Source of the DNA: Nectonema munidae | Taxonomy: Eukaryota > Nematomorpha > Nectonematoida > Nectonematidae | NCBI GenBank assembly: GCA_030549495.1 | Contig: JAUIRK010000008.1 | Coordinates: forward strand, 491,190 to 555,189 | Length of the DNA: 64,000 nt | Reading direction: 5' to 3' | Part shown: one piece after another, positions 22,490 through 35,600 of the stretch | Numbering within the stretch: position 1 is the stretch's first letter | How the letters are laid out: each line of letters begins with the position of its first letter | Notes under the pieces: generated by a model | What the model was told of the DNA's origin: nothing | The model's input: the letters and a program-made list of their open reading frames with translations, nothing else | Database searches by the model: none | Position numbers and translations under genes: made by a program

Positions 22490-25400
22490 ATAAGGGTGTT
22501 TTGCAAAGCGAAGAAGTAAGATTAGGGTAGATAAAGCCTAAGAAAATTGTCAAGTTTTTTGATGAAAGTTTGTGTAGTTAAGTAGAGCTCGGGTTTTGAA
22601 ATTAGACTATCTAGAGACGTGAAAGAAAAACCATGATGTTTAAGAAGTTTAACAAAAAAGTTTTCAAAAAAAAGAACTCGTATGTGGACATTTAAAGAGT
22701 AGATGGTTTGAATCTTCTATAGTCAGACAGCCAAATCTGCAAGAGCTTGAGTTGAATATTTTAATAAGATTTAAAAAAATTTTACAATTACAAGATCCAA
22801 CATACCATCTGATTATCTCTTGAGGAACGGAAAGAAAGTTATGCTTTTCAAGTTGTTCAAAAAAAATTTTAGGGGTAGTAAGGAGAAAAATTTTTGAATA
22901 AGAAGATAAGAGCAGCTTTTGGTGCCAAATGTTCATGGACTTTTTTTTAAGTATTTGCTTATAAGAATAAATGTATTTTAGAAAAAGAAGGTTCAAATAG
23001 AAGGGCGTTTTTGGCGGTAGAGTCAACTAATTCATTTCCAATAACACCAGAGTGTCCTGGACACCAAACAAATCGTACACAAAAGTAATTAAACAAGAAG
23101 GAATAATAAGATAATGCTTGACCGATGCATTTGGAAGACTTAAGTTGCAGACTTTCAATTAGTGATTTAGAGTCGAAAAAAAAATAAACTAATTTGTAAG
23201 AGAAAAAATATTTAAAGTTTTGCGTCAGGTAATTTAATGCATAGAGCAGTCCAAAAGATTCAGCGAGAAAAGCAGAAGAAAAATTCCAAATATTTTTAGC
23301 TAGAAAAAATGGGGGTAGTTTTTGCCCACGGTAGAAGAGGGCAAAAGAAAATTCTCCGGATGTGGTAATAGGGTCATAGGAGCCATCCGAAAAGAAGAAA
23401 ATAGCATTATAGGAGGAAAATATCTTGTTGCAAAGAGAAGTAGCAGCATATTTGGAATAATGAATAGTTGTTTTCACATCAAGGTTTGTAAAGTGAGGGT
23501 CATTGAAAAGGGGGTATGGTAATGAGGGAAGAATATCGAAGATTATGCCAGAAGGAATGTATTTGTTGAAAAGACTAGAACAAAAAAGTCATAGTTTGAG
23601 AAATGAATACTAGGAGAAAATGTCAATCCAAAGGATAGATAGTCGAGGTTCTTTCTTGTATACGAAAGCTTGAGGGAGACAATAATTTTTTCTAAGAGAA
23701 GATTGACTGGTAAGGAATTTGAAAAGAGATAAAGAAGGTCTTTAAGAGTACATCTGGAACATTTTAAAGCTTTCCTCAAAAAGGCAAAATATAAAGTTTC
23801 AATTTTTTTAAGTATTTCTTATATTTAAAAACTACACACGTGAAAAGAGGATAACGTTTTGATACTGTTTAGAATTTTTATGCATTTTAGATGTTTGTTT
23901 TGAAAGTCACTTATAAAGAGAAGATTAGTTGTCGCCTTCGATGCCAAACATAAAATCATCGGAATACCCTTGTGAGAAACAAACATAAGATTTTACTAAT
24001 TCAAAAGGTGGATTAATAAGAATAATGAATAATAAGTCAGAGAGACATCCTCCTTGAGGGGTGGAGCTTGACAAAATGAAAGTTGAAGAGAGATTGCCTC
24101 GAAAAGAGATAGGGAAATTCATTTTTTTCATGTTACTTAGAATACACGAGTGACATGCCGAATTGAAGGCTCCTTCAAAGTCAAAGAATAAGAAAGTAAA
24201 ATGTTTTTTTTCGATTTGAAACAGTTGTATATTCGTGAAGATAAACGATCCGTTGCTATGTCCGAAGAATTTCCATTTATATAGGCGAATTGGAATTCAC
24301 TTATACAATTGGAAGTGGAGATATGATTAACAAGCCTTACTCGGATAATTTTCTCAAAAATTTTTCCCAAACACGGTAATAGAGTAATAAGTCTCCAGTT
24401 TGAGAGTTCAAGATTTGTCGAAGACCCCTTGGGAAGAAGAATAAGTTCTCCTTGTTTGAAGATAGATGGAAAGTGGCAAAACTCAAGACATGTTGAACAG
24501 GTAGATTAAGGAATCGAAAATGACTGGAAGCGCAAATTTTATCAGAATATAGTTTATTTTATCCACACCAGGAGAAGATTTCATTTTAAGGTTCATAAAG
24601 ACATTAGTGAGTACAGCGGTAGTAACTCTTGGGAAAGAATCAGTATTGAGACTAATATCAAAGTTAATATCAAAAGATTGACATCGATGAGCTGACGAAA
24701 ATAAAACGTTAAACACCTCTTCAGAGCCATGAGTGAGATTTCCCGTATTTTGGTTTGGTAAAATTAAATATTTTGGCAAGGTAAGGATTTGTATTCGCCT
24801 CTGAGAGTTTTTATTCTTTTCTATTTTGTATTGCGGTCGAAGTTCAAAAATGCTTTCCATGATACCTTCTTGTAGTAGTTAATTTTGTGTGTGTAATAGG
24901 ATTTTATTGACATATATCTGGAAAGATCCTCTTGTTTTTTGGTGCGCCTGAACACCTTAGCAGCATGGCGAAGTTTTTGTCTAATTTTATTAAAAGGAGG
25001 GCACCAGATATCGTTTTTACAGGGAATATTATAGGAAGAATAGGTTAAGCAATTTTTAAAGAGGTCAATTAAATATTTCGAAAAGTTTACAATATCGTCA
25101 GTCGATTTGAGGTATTTAGATTTAAGCGGAAATGTTTGTGGAAAATTTTCTTCTATATGGTTAAAAAATTTTTGTTGATTGAATAAACATTTTTTCCTAG
25201 TGACATTCTGAGTAGAGGGATAGTTTAGTTGTACATTAACAAAAAAGTGATCTAAGAGACTTGGTTCATCGAGGATTTGCCAAGCTAACACATATTTTTT
25301 TTTATTTTTGCAGAAAGTAAGATCGATATGAGAAGTTAGAAGACAATCAGACCTTAAACTTTGAAAGGTGGGTTGTTTGTTTAAGTCAATTAGATTCAAG

Positions 25401-26880
25401 TCAAACTCAATTAGTTTTTCATTAAATAGTTCTCCTCTTGTGTTGGTTTTAGAGTCCCAGAGTTGGTGGCGAGAGTTAGTGTCTGCGATGACGATAAAAG
25501 GATGGGCTTCGACTTTTAGAACTACATTAGAAAAAATAGGTTAATGAAATCAATGTCTATAGGGTGAAAATAAGCTGAGAATAAGAAAAATCAAAGAATT
25601 GTCAAATACGCCAGAGATAACGGAATTAGAATAACTGGATAATAGTGGTTCAAACTTAAAATTAAGGGAGTTTGAAAATAGTATCGCAGAAAGAGGTTTT
25701 TCAGAATCAGAAATAGCAAGAGAGAAGTTCGTAGGGATACTTCGGATTTTACCCTTCCACAAGTAAAATTCATTCAATAAAATGATATCATAGTAAACTT
25801 TATCTAAAAAAATTAATAGAATCTACCAGGCAATTCTGGACTTTCTCAGATTAATGTGAAGTATATTCAAAGACATTAGTTAGATATATATGAGTTCAAC
25901 ATATTTAGATGAAAATTCTTAGAGGATTCGCTTTTGTTAATGAAAGAAGGACACTTTTCAAAATTGTATTGATGTTTTTCCCCACAGTTTATGCATTTAT
26001 ATTGAGTTTCTCTACACGCTTCAGCGATATGACCTAGTTTTGAACATTTAAGACAAGGTGGACTCGTGGCATGGCAAAATTTATCATAATGACCAAACTT
26101 GCTACATTTGTTGTACAGTTTAGCTTTCCAAAAGATAAACTAATATGAACAGAATTGTATTCACAGAAAATTGTAGAACTATCAGCTAAAATGGTGGCAA
26201 CTTGAGGGTTGTTGGATTATAGCGAGTTTATATTTTTCATTTTTAGTTTGAATAACCCTGATCAACTTAACACCGCCTAGCCTAGAAATATTGTAGTTAC
26301 AGTAGTTCAAGATATTGATTATGTCATCATTACTTAAGTCATTCGGAATTGATTTCATAATAAATCTCGGCTTAAATTGAGAGGTTTCTAAGACTTTATA
26401 ATTATTTTCCAAAATAAAGGTTGCTCGAGATTTGTATTTAGGATTTTCTAGGCAGTTCCCGAGGAGTTAATTCTCATTCGATTTACAACAATTTTATTTT
26501 TATACGCATCTAATTTGTTGAAAATTTCTTTTTTCAGAGCAGAAGCCTGGGTTCTGTTAGGTTTTTCATTTGATACCTTAATTCTTACTGTGTTAATAGG
26601 ATTTATAATTTTAGTCTTGAGTGTAGAGTAGGAGACAGCCTCAGCATAGCTCGGTTTTTTCAAAGTTAAGTTTTTAATAAGTGGGAACTGGGCATTAATG
26701 GTATCACTCATCTGTTGAAAAACTGTGCTTTTAACTTGATCAAAAATCTTTTCAATGAAACTGTTAAAATCCTTATTACAATTTTCAAATAGATCATGGG
26801 CATTTAATTTCAAGTTATAAAGTTCAGTAAGGATATTAGAAAATGGACATTCTTAGTACGTTTCCCAGCAGGGTCAATGT
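22490..26880 (-). mobile_element. LINE family A, near full length (ORF1 + ORF2 with APE, RT, RNase H, CCHC)
   Basis: The parts run 5' to 3' on the minus strand. ORF1 begins near 26813 (MKLNAHDLFENC); it has an RRM-like part (FIMKSIPNDLSNDDIINIL) and three knuckles near 25940-26115, CSKFGHYDKFC (first Cys replaced), CLKCSKLGHIAEAC and CINCGEKHQYNFEKC. ORF2 starts before 25777 with an APE endonuclease (VIADTNSRHQLWDSK, then DLNLIDLNKQPTF, IDLTFC and LLDHFFVNVQL). RT spans about 24860-23925 (MGKIFEKIIRVRLVNHI, then TPQGGCLSDLLF and the catalytic box YSDDF). RNase H at 23477-22959 shows FSDGSYD, AESFGLLYAL, FDSKSLIES and GNELVDSTAK, so all four acidic residues are present. A C-terminal finger CRFGCLTIEDSNHLLFKCP follows. 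Several frameshifts and stops make it inactive. The domain set is that of I-group LINEs. Confidence 0.9.
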
Positions 26881-27116
26881 AATTAAAGTAGTCAAGGAGA
26901 AGGGTCCTTTAATAATTTAATATATTAATGTGTATAATGTAAATAAAATTAAAGATAGAAGAGAAAAAATAAAAAATAATAATAATAAATAAAATAAAAT
27001 AATTATATAGGTAACTATAATTTAAAGATGCTTCTTTTTTTCTCATAAAATAAAGTTTTAAAAAAAAAAAATAAAATATTTTTTTTGAAAACATAAGGAT
27101 AACATTTTCAATTGTA
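26881..27116. other. A/T-only spacer
   Basis: Almost pure A/T DNA between the two LINEs. An ORF at 26909-27094 is a composition artefact. Confidence 0.5.
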
Positions 27117-29140
27117 GTATAGGGTATCTAGGTACTTTCCAACGTTGGTTGATGTGCTTGCATCAATTACTAACTTTGGGATTTGTAAGGATGGGAAGTG
27201 GGTTTATGATCTAAAATAGAAGTAAGAAAGCCTAGTGAGGGAAAAGTAAAATCTAGGTTGCTTGTGTATGGTTATGTAGTGGTGTTAGATAAAGGTAGAG
27301 TTGAGTGTTTATGGGTAGAGAGTAATGATTCTATTATATTAATGAAGATAGAGATGTGCTGAATGATTTTAGGGTATGATAAAAAGTTTAGTAGAGAGGA
27401 GGGAAGATCTTTAAAATATATATGTGCTTTTTAAATGAGTTTAGTTCGTTCTGATGAGAATATTGGACAATAGAAGATAATGTGAATTGGAGTTTCAATA
27501 TGCCTGCAACCAAATCGGCAAGAAGGGTTAGAATGTAAATTAAAATTGCAGAAGTAAGCGTAACACGAGCAATGTGAGGTGAACCATCTTATTATGTTGC
27601 GAGGAAGAGTAATGTTTTTATGTAGTGCAAATTGGGATAAGGGAGTAGGTATGTTATTTGAGTAAAACCATTCGTTTGTAATTGAGTTATTTATGGATGT
27701 TTCAAAAGTGAATAGAGGGAGGGTGTGGGTTATGATGTTATGGATGAGGATTTGGATAAGAGGTCTACTAAAAAATTCTTGAAGGATGAGGAATGGGCGG
27801 GGCACCAGAATAGTTTAATTGAGAAATAGTTGCTAAGATTGATTAATTTTTTGGCTAGCCTTAGTGTTGAAAGGGGAATTTTTCTGTTAAGTTTTAGGTC
27901 TTTGATTATGTTTTGTGAGTTTGTGAAAAGATTATGTGCTTGAATTTGGATGTAAAGATGATTAGGTTATCAGTAACGTGGTTGCATGATGTTAGGAGTG
28001 CTAGGGTTTCAGTTTCATATGCGGAGGTGTTATTGTCTGTCGGCATTTGTTGTATGAAGAAAGGAATATTTGTATTGTGATTAAAAAAAGCACAAACAGC
28101 GGTTGCTTTGTTACGTGATTTTGAACCGTCAGTAAAAATTGGGAGTTGGTGATGCGCATTTGAATTGCGTTGGTGTTTTATGGAGTTGAGTGCTAAGAAT
28201 TTCTGGTGGCATATTTGAGTTGAGTATGGGGTGGATTTCGATGGGTGGACAAGGGAAAATGGGTGTAGGTGTGGTTAAACTTGTTAGTGAGAAAGTTGTG
28301 GCATATATTGTTCAAGAAGGGAATTGAAAAGGTAACCGAAGGGGAGGTGTGAGTTGAGTAAAGTTTTGTGAATTTATGTGGAGCTGGTGTAGGGTGAAAG
28401 GTAAATAGATATTTTTTAATTATGTTTTTCTTTAGTTTTAAGTGTAAGGGAAAAGTATGTGTGAGAAGTTCAAGTTTTGACGTAGAAGTAGTGTTAAATG
28501 CGTTTGTGATTGTGAGTAAGCATATGTGATGTATTTCGTTGAGATGGGTTAATGAGTTATGGAGTTTGAGTGAGCTTCCTCAGACAAGTAAGCAATATTG
28601 TATGACTGGGAGTATGATAGATTTGTAGATGTACTTTGAGATTTTTGCATGAAGACCCCACTTATATGAAATGGCATTTCTCAGAGAGAAAAGTGTTGGT
28701 GAGAGTTTTGTGTATATGTTTTTGAGGTAAAGTGTAAATTTTAGATTCGATTGAAATGTGACGCCTAGATATTTTATGTGTTGTTCAGGAGTAAGTGATA
28801 TTGATATGTTTAGTTTCATTGGTAGTGGATTTATTCTTTTCGCGTGAAGTGTATAAGTTTTAGTTTATTTAAGTTGAAGGAGACTTTGTAGTTAGTGGCC
28901 ATTGTTTGTATTTGTGTGATTAAATTCGCAGTGCGTTTGATATTCTTTAGTTGTAGTGTATTTCAGAAGGGAAATAAGATGTCATCAAAGTAGCATTGGG
29001 CAAATCGGAAGTTCATAAAATTAAGAATATATAGATGAGGATTAGCCATAGAATATCTGATAGGCTACCTCCTCATGGAGTGGAGAGAGTTAGTTTCTGG
29101 ATGTATGTATTGTTGTTATGTAGCAATATTAGAATGTGCT
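27117..29140 (-). mobile_element. LINE family B, copy 2: late RT, RNase H and C-terminal finger
   Basis: On the minus strand the RT catalytic region is near 28990-29090 (CYFDDI, preceded by an eroded 'GGSLSD'-like block). The thumb is at 28580-28819 (HIKYLGVTFQSNLKF, then YIYKSIILPVIQYC). An eroded RNase H is at about 27850-28150. A C-terminal finger is at 27431-27805 (CRFGCRHIETPIHIIFYCP). The closing part matches copy 1 at 18.88-19.88 kb closely (RNTIRWLSFHC there, RNIIRWFTSHC here), and both share the same 3' phrase. It has many frame breaks and the 5' half is missing. Confidence 0.85.
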
Positions 29141-29523
29141 TTTGAAGATATTTGTTTACGAATTTGATTATGTATGTAGGATATTTTTTTATCGATGAGG
29201 TTGTTGATGATTGCATGGTGACTTGGTCGCGAAAAAGGAATTATAATAATAATATTAATAATTATTTTTGTTGCGTTTATTTTTTATATAGTTCTCAAGA
29301 ACAAAGATTCTCCAATGAAATTAATACTGATAAATATCTATATTTCTTGTTATTTTATTTGAGTTTTTTTAACTATTAATATGATCAATTGAAAAATATA
29401 ATTTCAGATTTTCTAGATATGAATAATTGAAGAGGACTAATTATATTCAAATATTTTTTAAAATTAATATATATTTTAATTTTTTATCGTTTTTTAAATA
29501 CTTTTTTATTGTAGTAAAGTAAA
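29141..29523. other. Upstream region of TOMM40
   Basis: AT-rich DNA between LINE B and the TOMM40 start codon. It should hold the promoter and 5' UTR, but I see no clear TATA or initiator. An ORF at 29152-29379 has no family features. Confidence 0.4.
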
Positions 29524-29611
29524 ATGGGGAATTCTTTGAATATTTTTAAATCCCCATACAAAGAAATTGAAAATCCTGGAAGTTTTGACGAATTGAATAG
29601 AAAAGTTAAAG
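29524..29611 (+). CDS. TOMM40: TOMM40 exon 1 (start codon)
   Basis: ATG at 29524 follows AAA. It reads MGNSLNIFKSPYKEIENPGS then FDELNRKVK and leaves one base (G) before the donor GTAGAT. The Glu codon finishes in exon 2, restoring the conserved '..K-E-x-(Y/F)-P' join. Confidence 0.9.
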
Positions 29612-32600
29612 GTAGATTCATTCTTTAATATTTTTGTTTGAATATTTGTCATATGAAAAAAATGACAAGATAATGATTTTCCTTAGTGTTATCCGATTAG
29701 TTTGTTCAGAACGGCTAAATGGGTCAATTGACCATTTTATACAATTTAATTAACATCATTTTCTTGATATCCTTTTCTAAATACAAGATGCTTTATTAGG
29801 AACAAGGAGTTGAAAGTTATAATACACTTTATTAGGAGGAATTATTAAAAAAACATGTTTTTAATCTTTTCTCATCAGCTAAGTACAAAGAATGTTAAAA
29901 ATAACAATATATATTTGGGTATTTATTGTATTTATCTTTTGTATTACTACTTAGCTGCGAATCTGACGTAAAAACAGCGTATGCTAGTACAAGTAAATAT
30001 TAGGATTGAGCAACCTACGTTTCGCGGACCACATACGATCTGTCGACTCTTTTTATGTGACACTGGCATATTTTCCGTATACTTTTCAAAAAAATCGGCT
30101 GGAAGACTGTCATCTTTTAAAACAACTGCAAATTCTTTTTTCAAAATTATTAAAAAAGTGTTTAAAATCATGGAAGAAATTATAGTTGTCATTGAATGAG
30201 AATTTAGTGATATTTGCATCAGGGGCGCACATCCTCAAAATTATTGCGGGGAGGGGGGGGGGGGAGGGCGAAATTTTTTTCTTGCAATTTTCAAAATTAG
30301 TGGTTTGGAAATACCACGGGAGACCAAATATTCAAGCAATCCTTTAAAATAGAGTGTATTCAGCGCATACCTAAAGTCCTAAATTTATAAGACTACTTTA
30401 TATTTTTTTTTACAAAATTGGTGAATTTAAATACTATACTTCCAGCGAAAATATTTTAATTAAATAGTGCGCAGAAAAAATGCCCCCAATTAAAAAGTAG
30501 GAAAAAATGCCCCCAGTAAAAATCCCCCCAAAAAAATGCCCCAATTTAAAATTAGGAAAAAATGCCCCAACACAAAAAATTTCAAAAAATTATTAATTAA
30601 AATTTTTAAAAAAGATGTCAAATAAAGATTTTTTGTAAAAAAAAAGTTAACTTTTCATCTAAAACATTTAAAATTTAATTAAAGTAAACTAAAAAACTCA
30701 GAATACGACAATTTTTTAAATACAAAAATTTTTTTTATAAAACAGCAAATATTTTTGGACTTTGTGTGTATCAGAACACTTTCTAAATATAATTTGTATT
30801 TTAACTGATTTTAAGAACATATTCCCACAAATCTGCACCTTTGCTATTGTTTTCAAGAACTTTATAAAGAAAAAACCCTATAGATTAAGAAATTTTAGAA
30901 ATTTAGCCTTTCAAAACGGTACCAAATAAAAATATTTAAATAATTAAAAAATCCTGAAAATCAAAAATCAGGGGGCATTCTACTTTTTAATTAGGGGCAT
31001 TTTTACCTACAACCATCGAATATACACTAGTTTAAAAAAATCCAAAATTGTTAGGGGGTGGAATAGGTTTTTCATTTGAAAAATGAAGTAGTCTACCAGG
31101 CACATTACAGGAATTGATGAAAGGATATTTGATTCATAGAGAAAACAAATAACTGAAGGTTGGGTAGTTTTATATGAGTGAATGTAGTCTAAAGGCAAAT
31201 AATTTATGAAATAGTCTACTAGACACCCTGCGATGTTTATATGAAAAAATGTGATTGATTCAGTGGCAAGGGTATAAAACGAAGTTATAATTGCGCAAAC
31301 AAAAATAAAACAAAAAATTAAGATCGCATTATTTCATTTTACTCAGAATCATTCAAAAATCGTTTAAAAGCAAAATTGATACAAGCTACAAAAATCTACA
31401 AAAAGTAAAATAACTGTTAACATTTTGCAATGATTTGCCTTTTATAATAACTTTTAAGGAAAAAAATTTTTCAGAAAAAGTTATAGAGCTTCAACAAAAA
31501 CTAAAAAATATAGAGCATAACTTAAGTTTTTTGAAAATTAATTTGACGTATCCCCACTGCATACTTTATGGGTGGCATGGCAGGTTGGTTGAGATGATGG
31601 ACTCAGCACGGAAGCCTCTAGATTCGATTCCTCATCGATACGAATTTGTTCAGTTTGACATAAGCGGTACATCAGTGCCTGGTCAATGAAAAACCTTACC
31701 TTTTACTCAAAATTGAAAAACTTGCTACATAATTAACATAAGAGAGAAAGGAAACAAAATAAACTAATAAAGCAATTTTCACTATTTTAAAATAGAAACG
31801 TCTGTTCTCAGAATAATTTCAAAATAATAGGAGGCATAAAGAATTAGAGTTTATTTGATATTTTCAAGTTTTTATAAGCAGCAAAAGCCAACCTTTAAGT
31901 AGCAGCCCTTATAATTAAAAAATTATTTAAATAACGGTCGACAGACATTTCGACCCATAGACAATTTGCCTCCTGACAAATTGTCTCATAGGCTATTTGT
32001 TTCATCCATCTTTGCTTATTATATGTGTAAAATTATTAAAAAAATTTATATTCTTGTTTATTTTATCTCTATTAAATTATTTCAAATTAATTAATTTATC
32101 TCTTAATTTTTTAGAATTGTCCATGAGACAACATGTCTTATGAAATCATTGCCTTTTTTTGAATATTTCTGTCTACAAATAAAATTCTGACAGCTGTCAT
32201 AAATAGATCATGTACATTTTTAACAACTGAAACATTTTGTTTCGATATTATATTTTTATTATAATAATCAACAAATTTTCTTAAAAAAAGTGATTTGATT
32301 ATTTACTGTGTTACTTATAAAATTTAACAATCGAACATTATAAAAAATATCTCTGCTCAAATATTAAGCAAATAAAGTATTCTTGCTTTTAAACTGAATA
32401 GATAGTCAAAATATTCATTCCCAAATAACTATTGAAAAAAATTTCTTGACTTGAAAAAATTAAAGTTTTTAAATGTTACAAAATGTAGCAAACATACTGA
32501 TAGTGACTTTTGTTGAAAGAAAATTCTTAGCGCGAGTCTAACAATATTCATTGATATAAAATTGTAACGATTGAAAACTATTTTAATTTAACTCTAAATG

Positions 32601-35600
32601 CAAATTAGACAGAAGCAGTAGTGTAGTCAAAAAAAGTTGATAGAAGGGGCACAATTTAAAAACAAAAAACTTGCGCAACATTATTTATACTTTCTTGATC
32701 CTTTCATTGGAGAAATTTTCAAAAACTGATATCGCATAAGATGCATGGGGGACCATGCAGTACATAGGAGTGTGGGCACGGCCCCTTATGCCCCTGCCTA
32801 GCTACGTCACTGGAGAGAAGAGAACTGAATGAGATAGGAGAGCTTAAGAGAAGAGGGCTTGAATGAGCTTGAGTGAATGATTGAGATTTAGCAGAGAAAG
32901 CGGAAGAGAAAAATAGAGGAGAGAGAAAGAGAATCACTGTGACAAAAGATGAGAAAATCTAGTGGATCATCAACATGTGTTTGTTCAAAAATACTACGAG
33001 ACACTGTGATAAACATTGCTTACTTATTGTATGCATATTGAAGCAATGGATTATTATTATTATATAGCTCTCATGCATCGTCTGTAAAATATGTTCGATA
33101 GGAATTTCAGAGCAACTTGGCATGATGTTTGATTGATTCGAAAGCCTGCACATATGTTTTATAAACAAGCAGCAACTCTTACTTATAGAAAGTTATTGCC
33201 CCCCCCCCCCCCTGAAAACACATCGGCGACCGCCCCCTGATTTGCATTTTACTTTTATCCCTTGTAAATTATTTTGTAAACGAATTTTATTGCGTCCTGC
33301 TAAACCCTCGGTTGACTTCAATGCCCATACCTCAGAATTCTTGCCCACCCACGGTTTAGCCTCTTCTCCATGACGAATTTTCGCCTAGGTTCATTACCTA
33401 AATGTCTCTTCGATACTTAAGAATAAGCTCATTTCTTCGTCTTTTCTCAATCTTAAACGCTTTCACCTTTCTAAGTCGATTTTCATATCTCTTAGACTTA
33501 TCGGTTCTTAACCTTTTTAGGAACCGAACCCTTTGTGTCAAACAAATTCATCCCGCATCCCCCAACACTAAATAAAAAATTTATTATTTTTATAAAATAC
33601 ACAAACATTTATTAAAAGTAATGAGAATAATTGTTTCGGTTTAGTTTTAATTATTTCTACGATTCGAAGCTCTTTTAGCTAAGTGCACAAGACGCTTGTC
33701 TTGTTGCTCATCTAGACGATTTCTCGATCTATTTTTATCTGAAGAAGAGTGAAGAGTTATTGCTTTGTAGCTCTCATAACCTGCTATATGTTTCTCACTT
33801 TTATTACTTTCTAACTATTGACAATGGATAACCTAGGATGAATGGCGATACTAATGTGTATAATCGATATATAGTTATAGTAATTAAATATGGATATAAT
33901 ATAAATAGATTATAGTGATGAAAATATATCACATCTAAAAAATTCATTTTTAAGAAAAAGTTTATTAAGCTGTCTCGAACCTAAAAAATATTTGGCTACT
34001 CCCACTTCGACTCCACTAATTTATATTTTTTGACTCCGATTCTGACTCTCTAAGAATTTATAATCATACAACACAAACTTTTCTGTTTCAAATATTATAA
34101 AGCTCCAAAATGTGGGATTACTTGTACCATATTTGAAAGTCGTTTGTAAATGTCAATTTTAGATAGTCATTGAAAGATTTCCTGAAATCTTAGACATTTC
34201 TACTTTGTGTTGCAAGCAAAAGGTTTGATCTATTTTCCTCAACATAATTTATTAAAATGTTCTATTGGTTTGTATTTGTAGTTTCGTGTCTTTCTTGCAT
34301 TGTCTTCAAAAAGATTTAGACAAAAGAATACGATTCATAAACTGAATTTTTTATCAAAGCTCTTACTTTTTTCTCATTTGTAGTATGATAAATTCTTCAA
34401 AAAAATAATCGCTTGTATATTTTCTTTAAAACAACAATTAACTTTCTATGTTTTCACAAGGTCTATCACCAGTTGTTATTCTACTTAATAATCTTCTTTT
34501 TACTCAACTGCCACTTCCAGATAGGAGTCCAAATAATTTGCAAAATATAAAATACCTCATTTTTGATACACTGTTGTTGCTTTTTTGGCAAAAACAGAAA
34601 TATATTTATAACGCAATGAAGTGATATTTTTTTATTTCTGATGCCTTAAATACGACTAATTCAAGGAACTTAATTATTTTTTACACTTCAGAAATCTATC
34701 CCGCCAACTTTGAAGGAGGGCGTATAATCATAAACAAAGGCTTAAGCAGTCACTTTCAGGCAAATCACACGATAAACATGGGAAATAAGTTCGGATATCG
34801 CTTTGGTGCTACCTTCATCGGCACAAAACAGTATTCTCCAACAGAGGTAAATCATTCATTTTTTTTCTTCCAAGCGAAAAGAAGCGCAAAACGGCTTCTT
34901 ATGCTTGTTCCATTTTTCAATGGGAAAAATACATTATTTATTTTTGGGACAATGTGAGACTAATTTTATTTTTTAGTTAGGAAAATTATTTTATTATTAT
35001 TTTTAGTTAGGAAGCAGACAGTGAAAATGAAATGCAAGAAAGACTGTTTATGTGGCAAGAATGTCTCGAAGGAAAAGGCCTGAGATTGAATTCACGTAAG
35101 ACTGAAGTGATGAAAGTCTATAGGAATGAAAACGCTGTGATAAGCATAAAAGATAAGTATGAGATCGAATTGAAACAAGTGCAAGAGTTCAAGTATTTAG
35201 GGTCAGTTATTGAAAAGGAAGGAAGTTATAATATAAGTTACTAATCGGTTAAAAAGTTATAAGTGGCTATAATGCAAGAATAAACCTAAATATACGATTT
35301 AAACGATCAAAACAAGGGCCCTGATGATTCAAACATAACTTTCAATAGATTTGAAGGAAGAACAAAAACCAAGTTTCTCGCAATTTTATGTCACTTTACA
35401 AAGCTTGCGCAAGTTCAAGAAATTGACCAGGATAAAAAAATTTTAACACAAGGATTTTGAACGGAAACCTCACTGATTGACAGGTTGTGCAAATGAAAAT
35501 TTAACATTCATTTTTCATAAGCACCCTAATGTACAGTCAAGGTTGAATGCGAGTTGGGCAAAATGGAAAGAAGTTAAGACTGTTTTAAAGGATAAAAAGC

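Larger units (their letters stand above)
30220..33239. mobile_element. Non-coding hAT, 3,020 bp, complete ends, in TOMM40 intron 1 (copy 2)
   Basis: It starts CAGGGGCGCACATCC and ends ...CGCCCCCTG, whose complement begins CAGGGGGCG. It is flanked by a perfect 8-bp duplication ATTTGCAT (30212-30219 and 33240-33247). A poly-G tract lies just inside the left end and a poly-C tract just inside the right. It contains no transposase but carries three passengers: a ~530-bp foldback (30474-31006), a tRNA-like segment (31571-31643) and a 197-bp MITE (32616-32812). Bases 31334-33239 are shared with the truncated copy at 20043-22072. The perfect duplication suggests this copy is fairly young. Confidence 0.9.

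Noticed and set aside
31007-31200. Small minus-strand ORF inside the 30.2-kb hAT
   Set aside because: Repetitive AT-rich sequence (a phrase with AGTCTACYAG recurs twice); no protein features.
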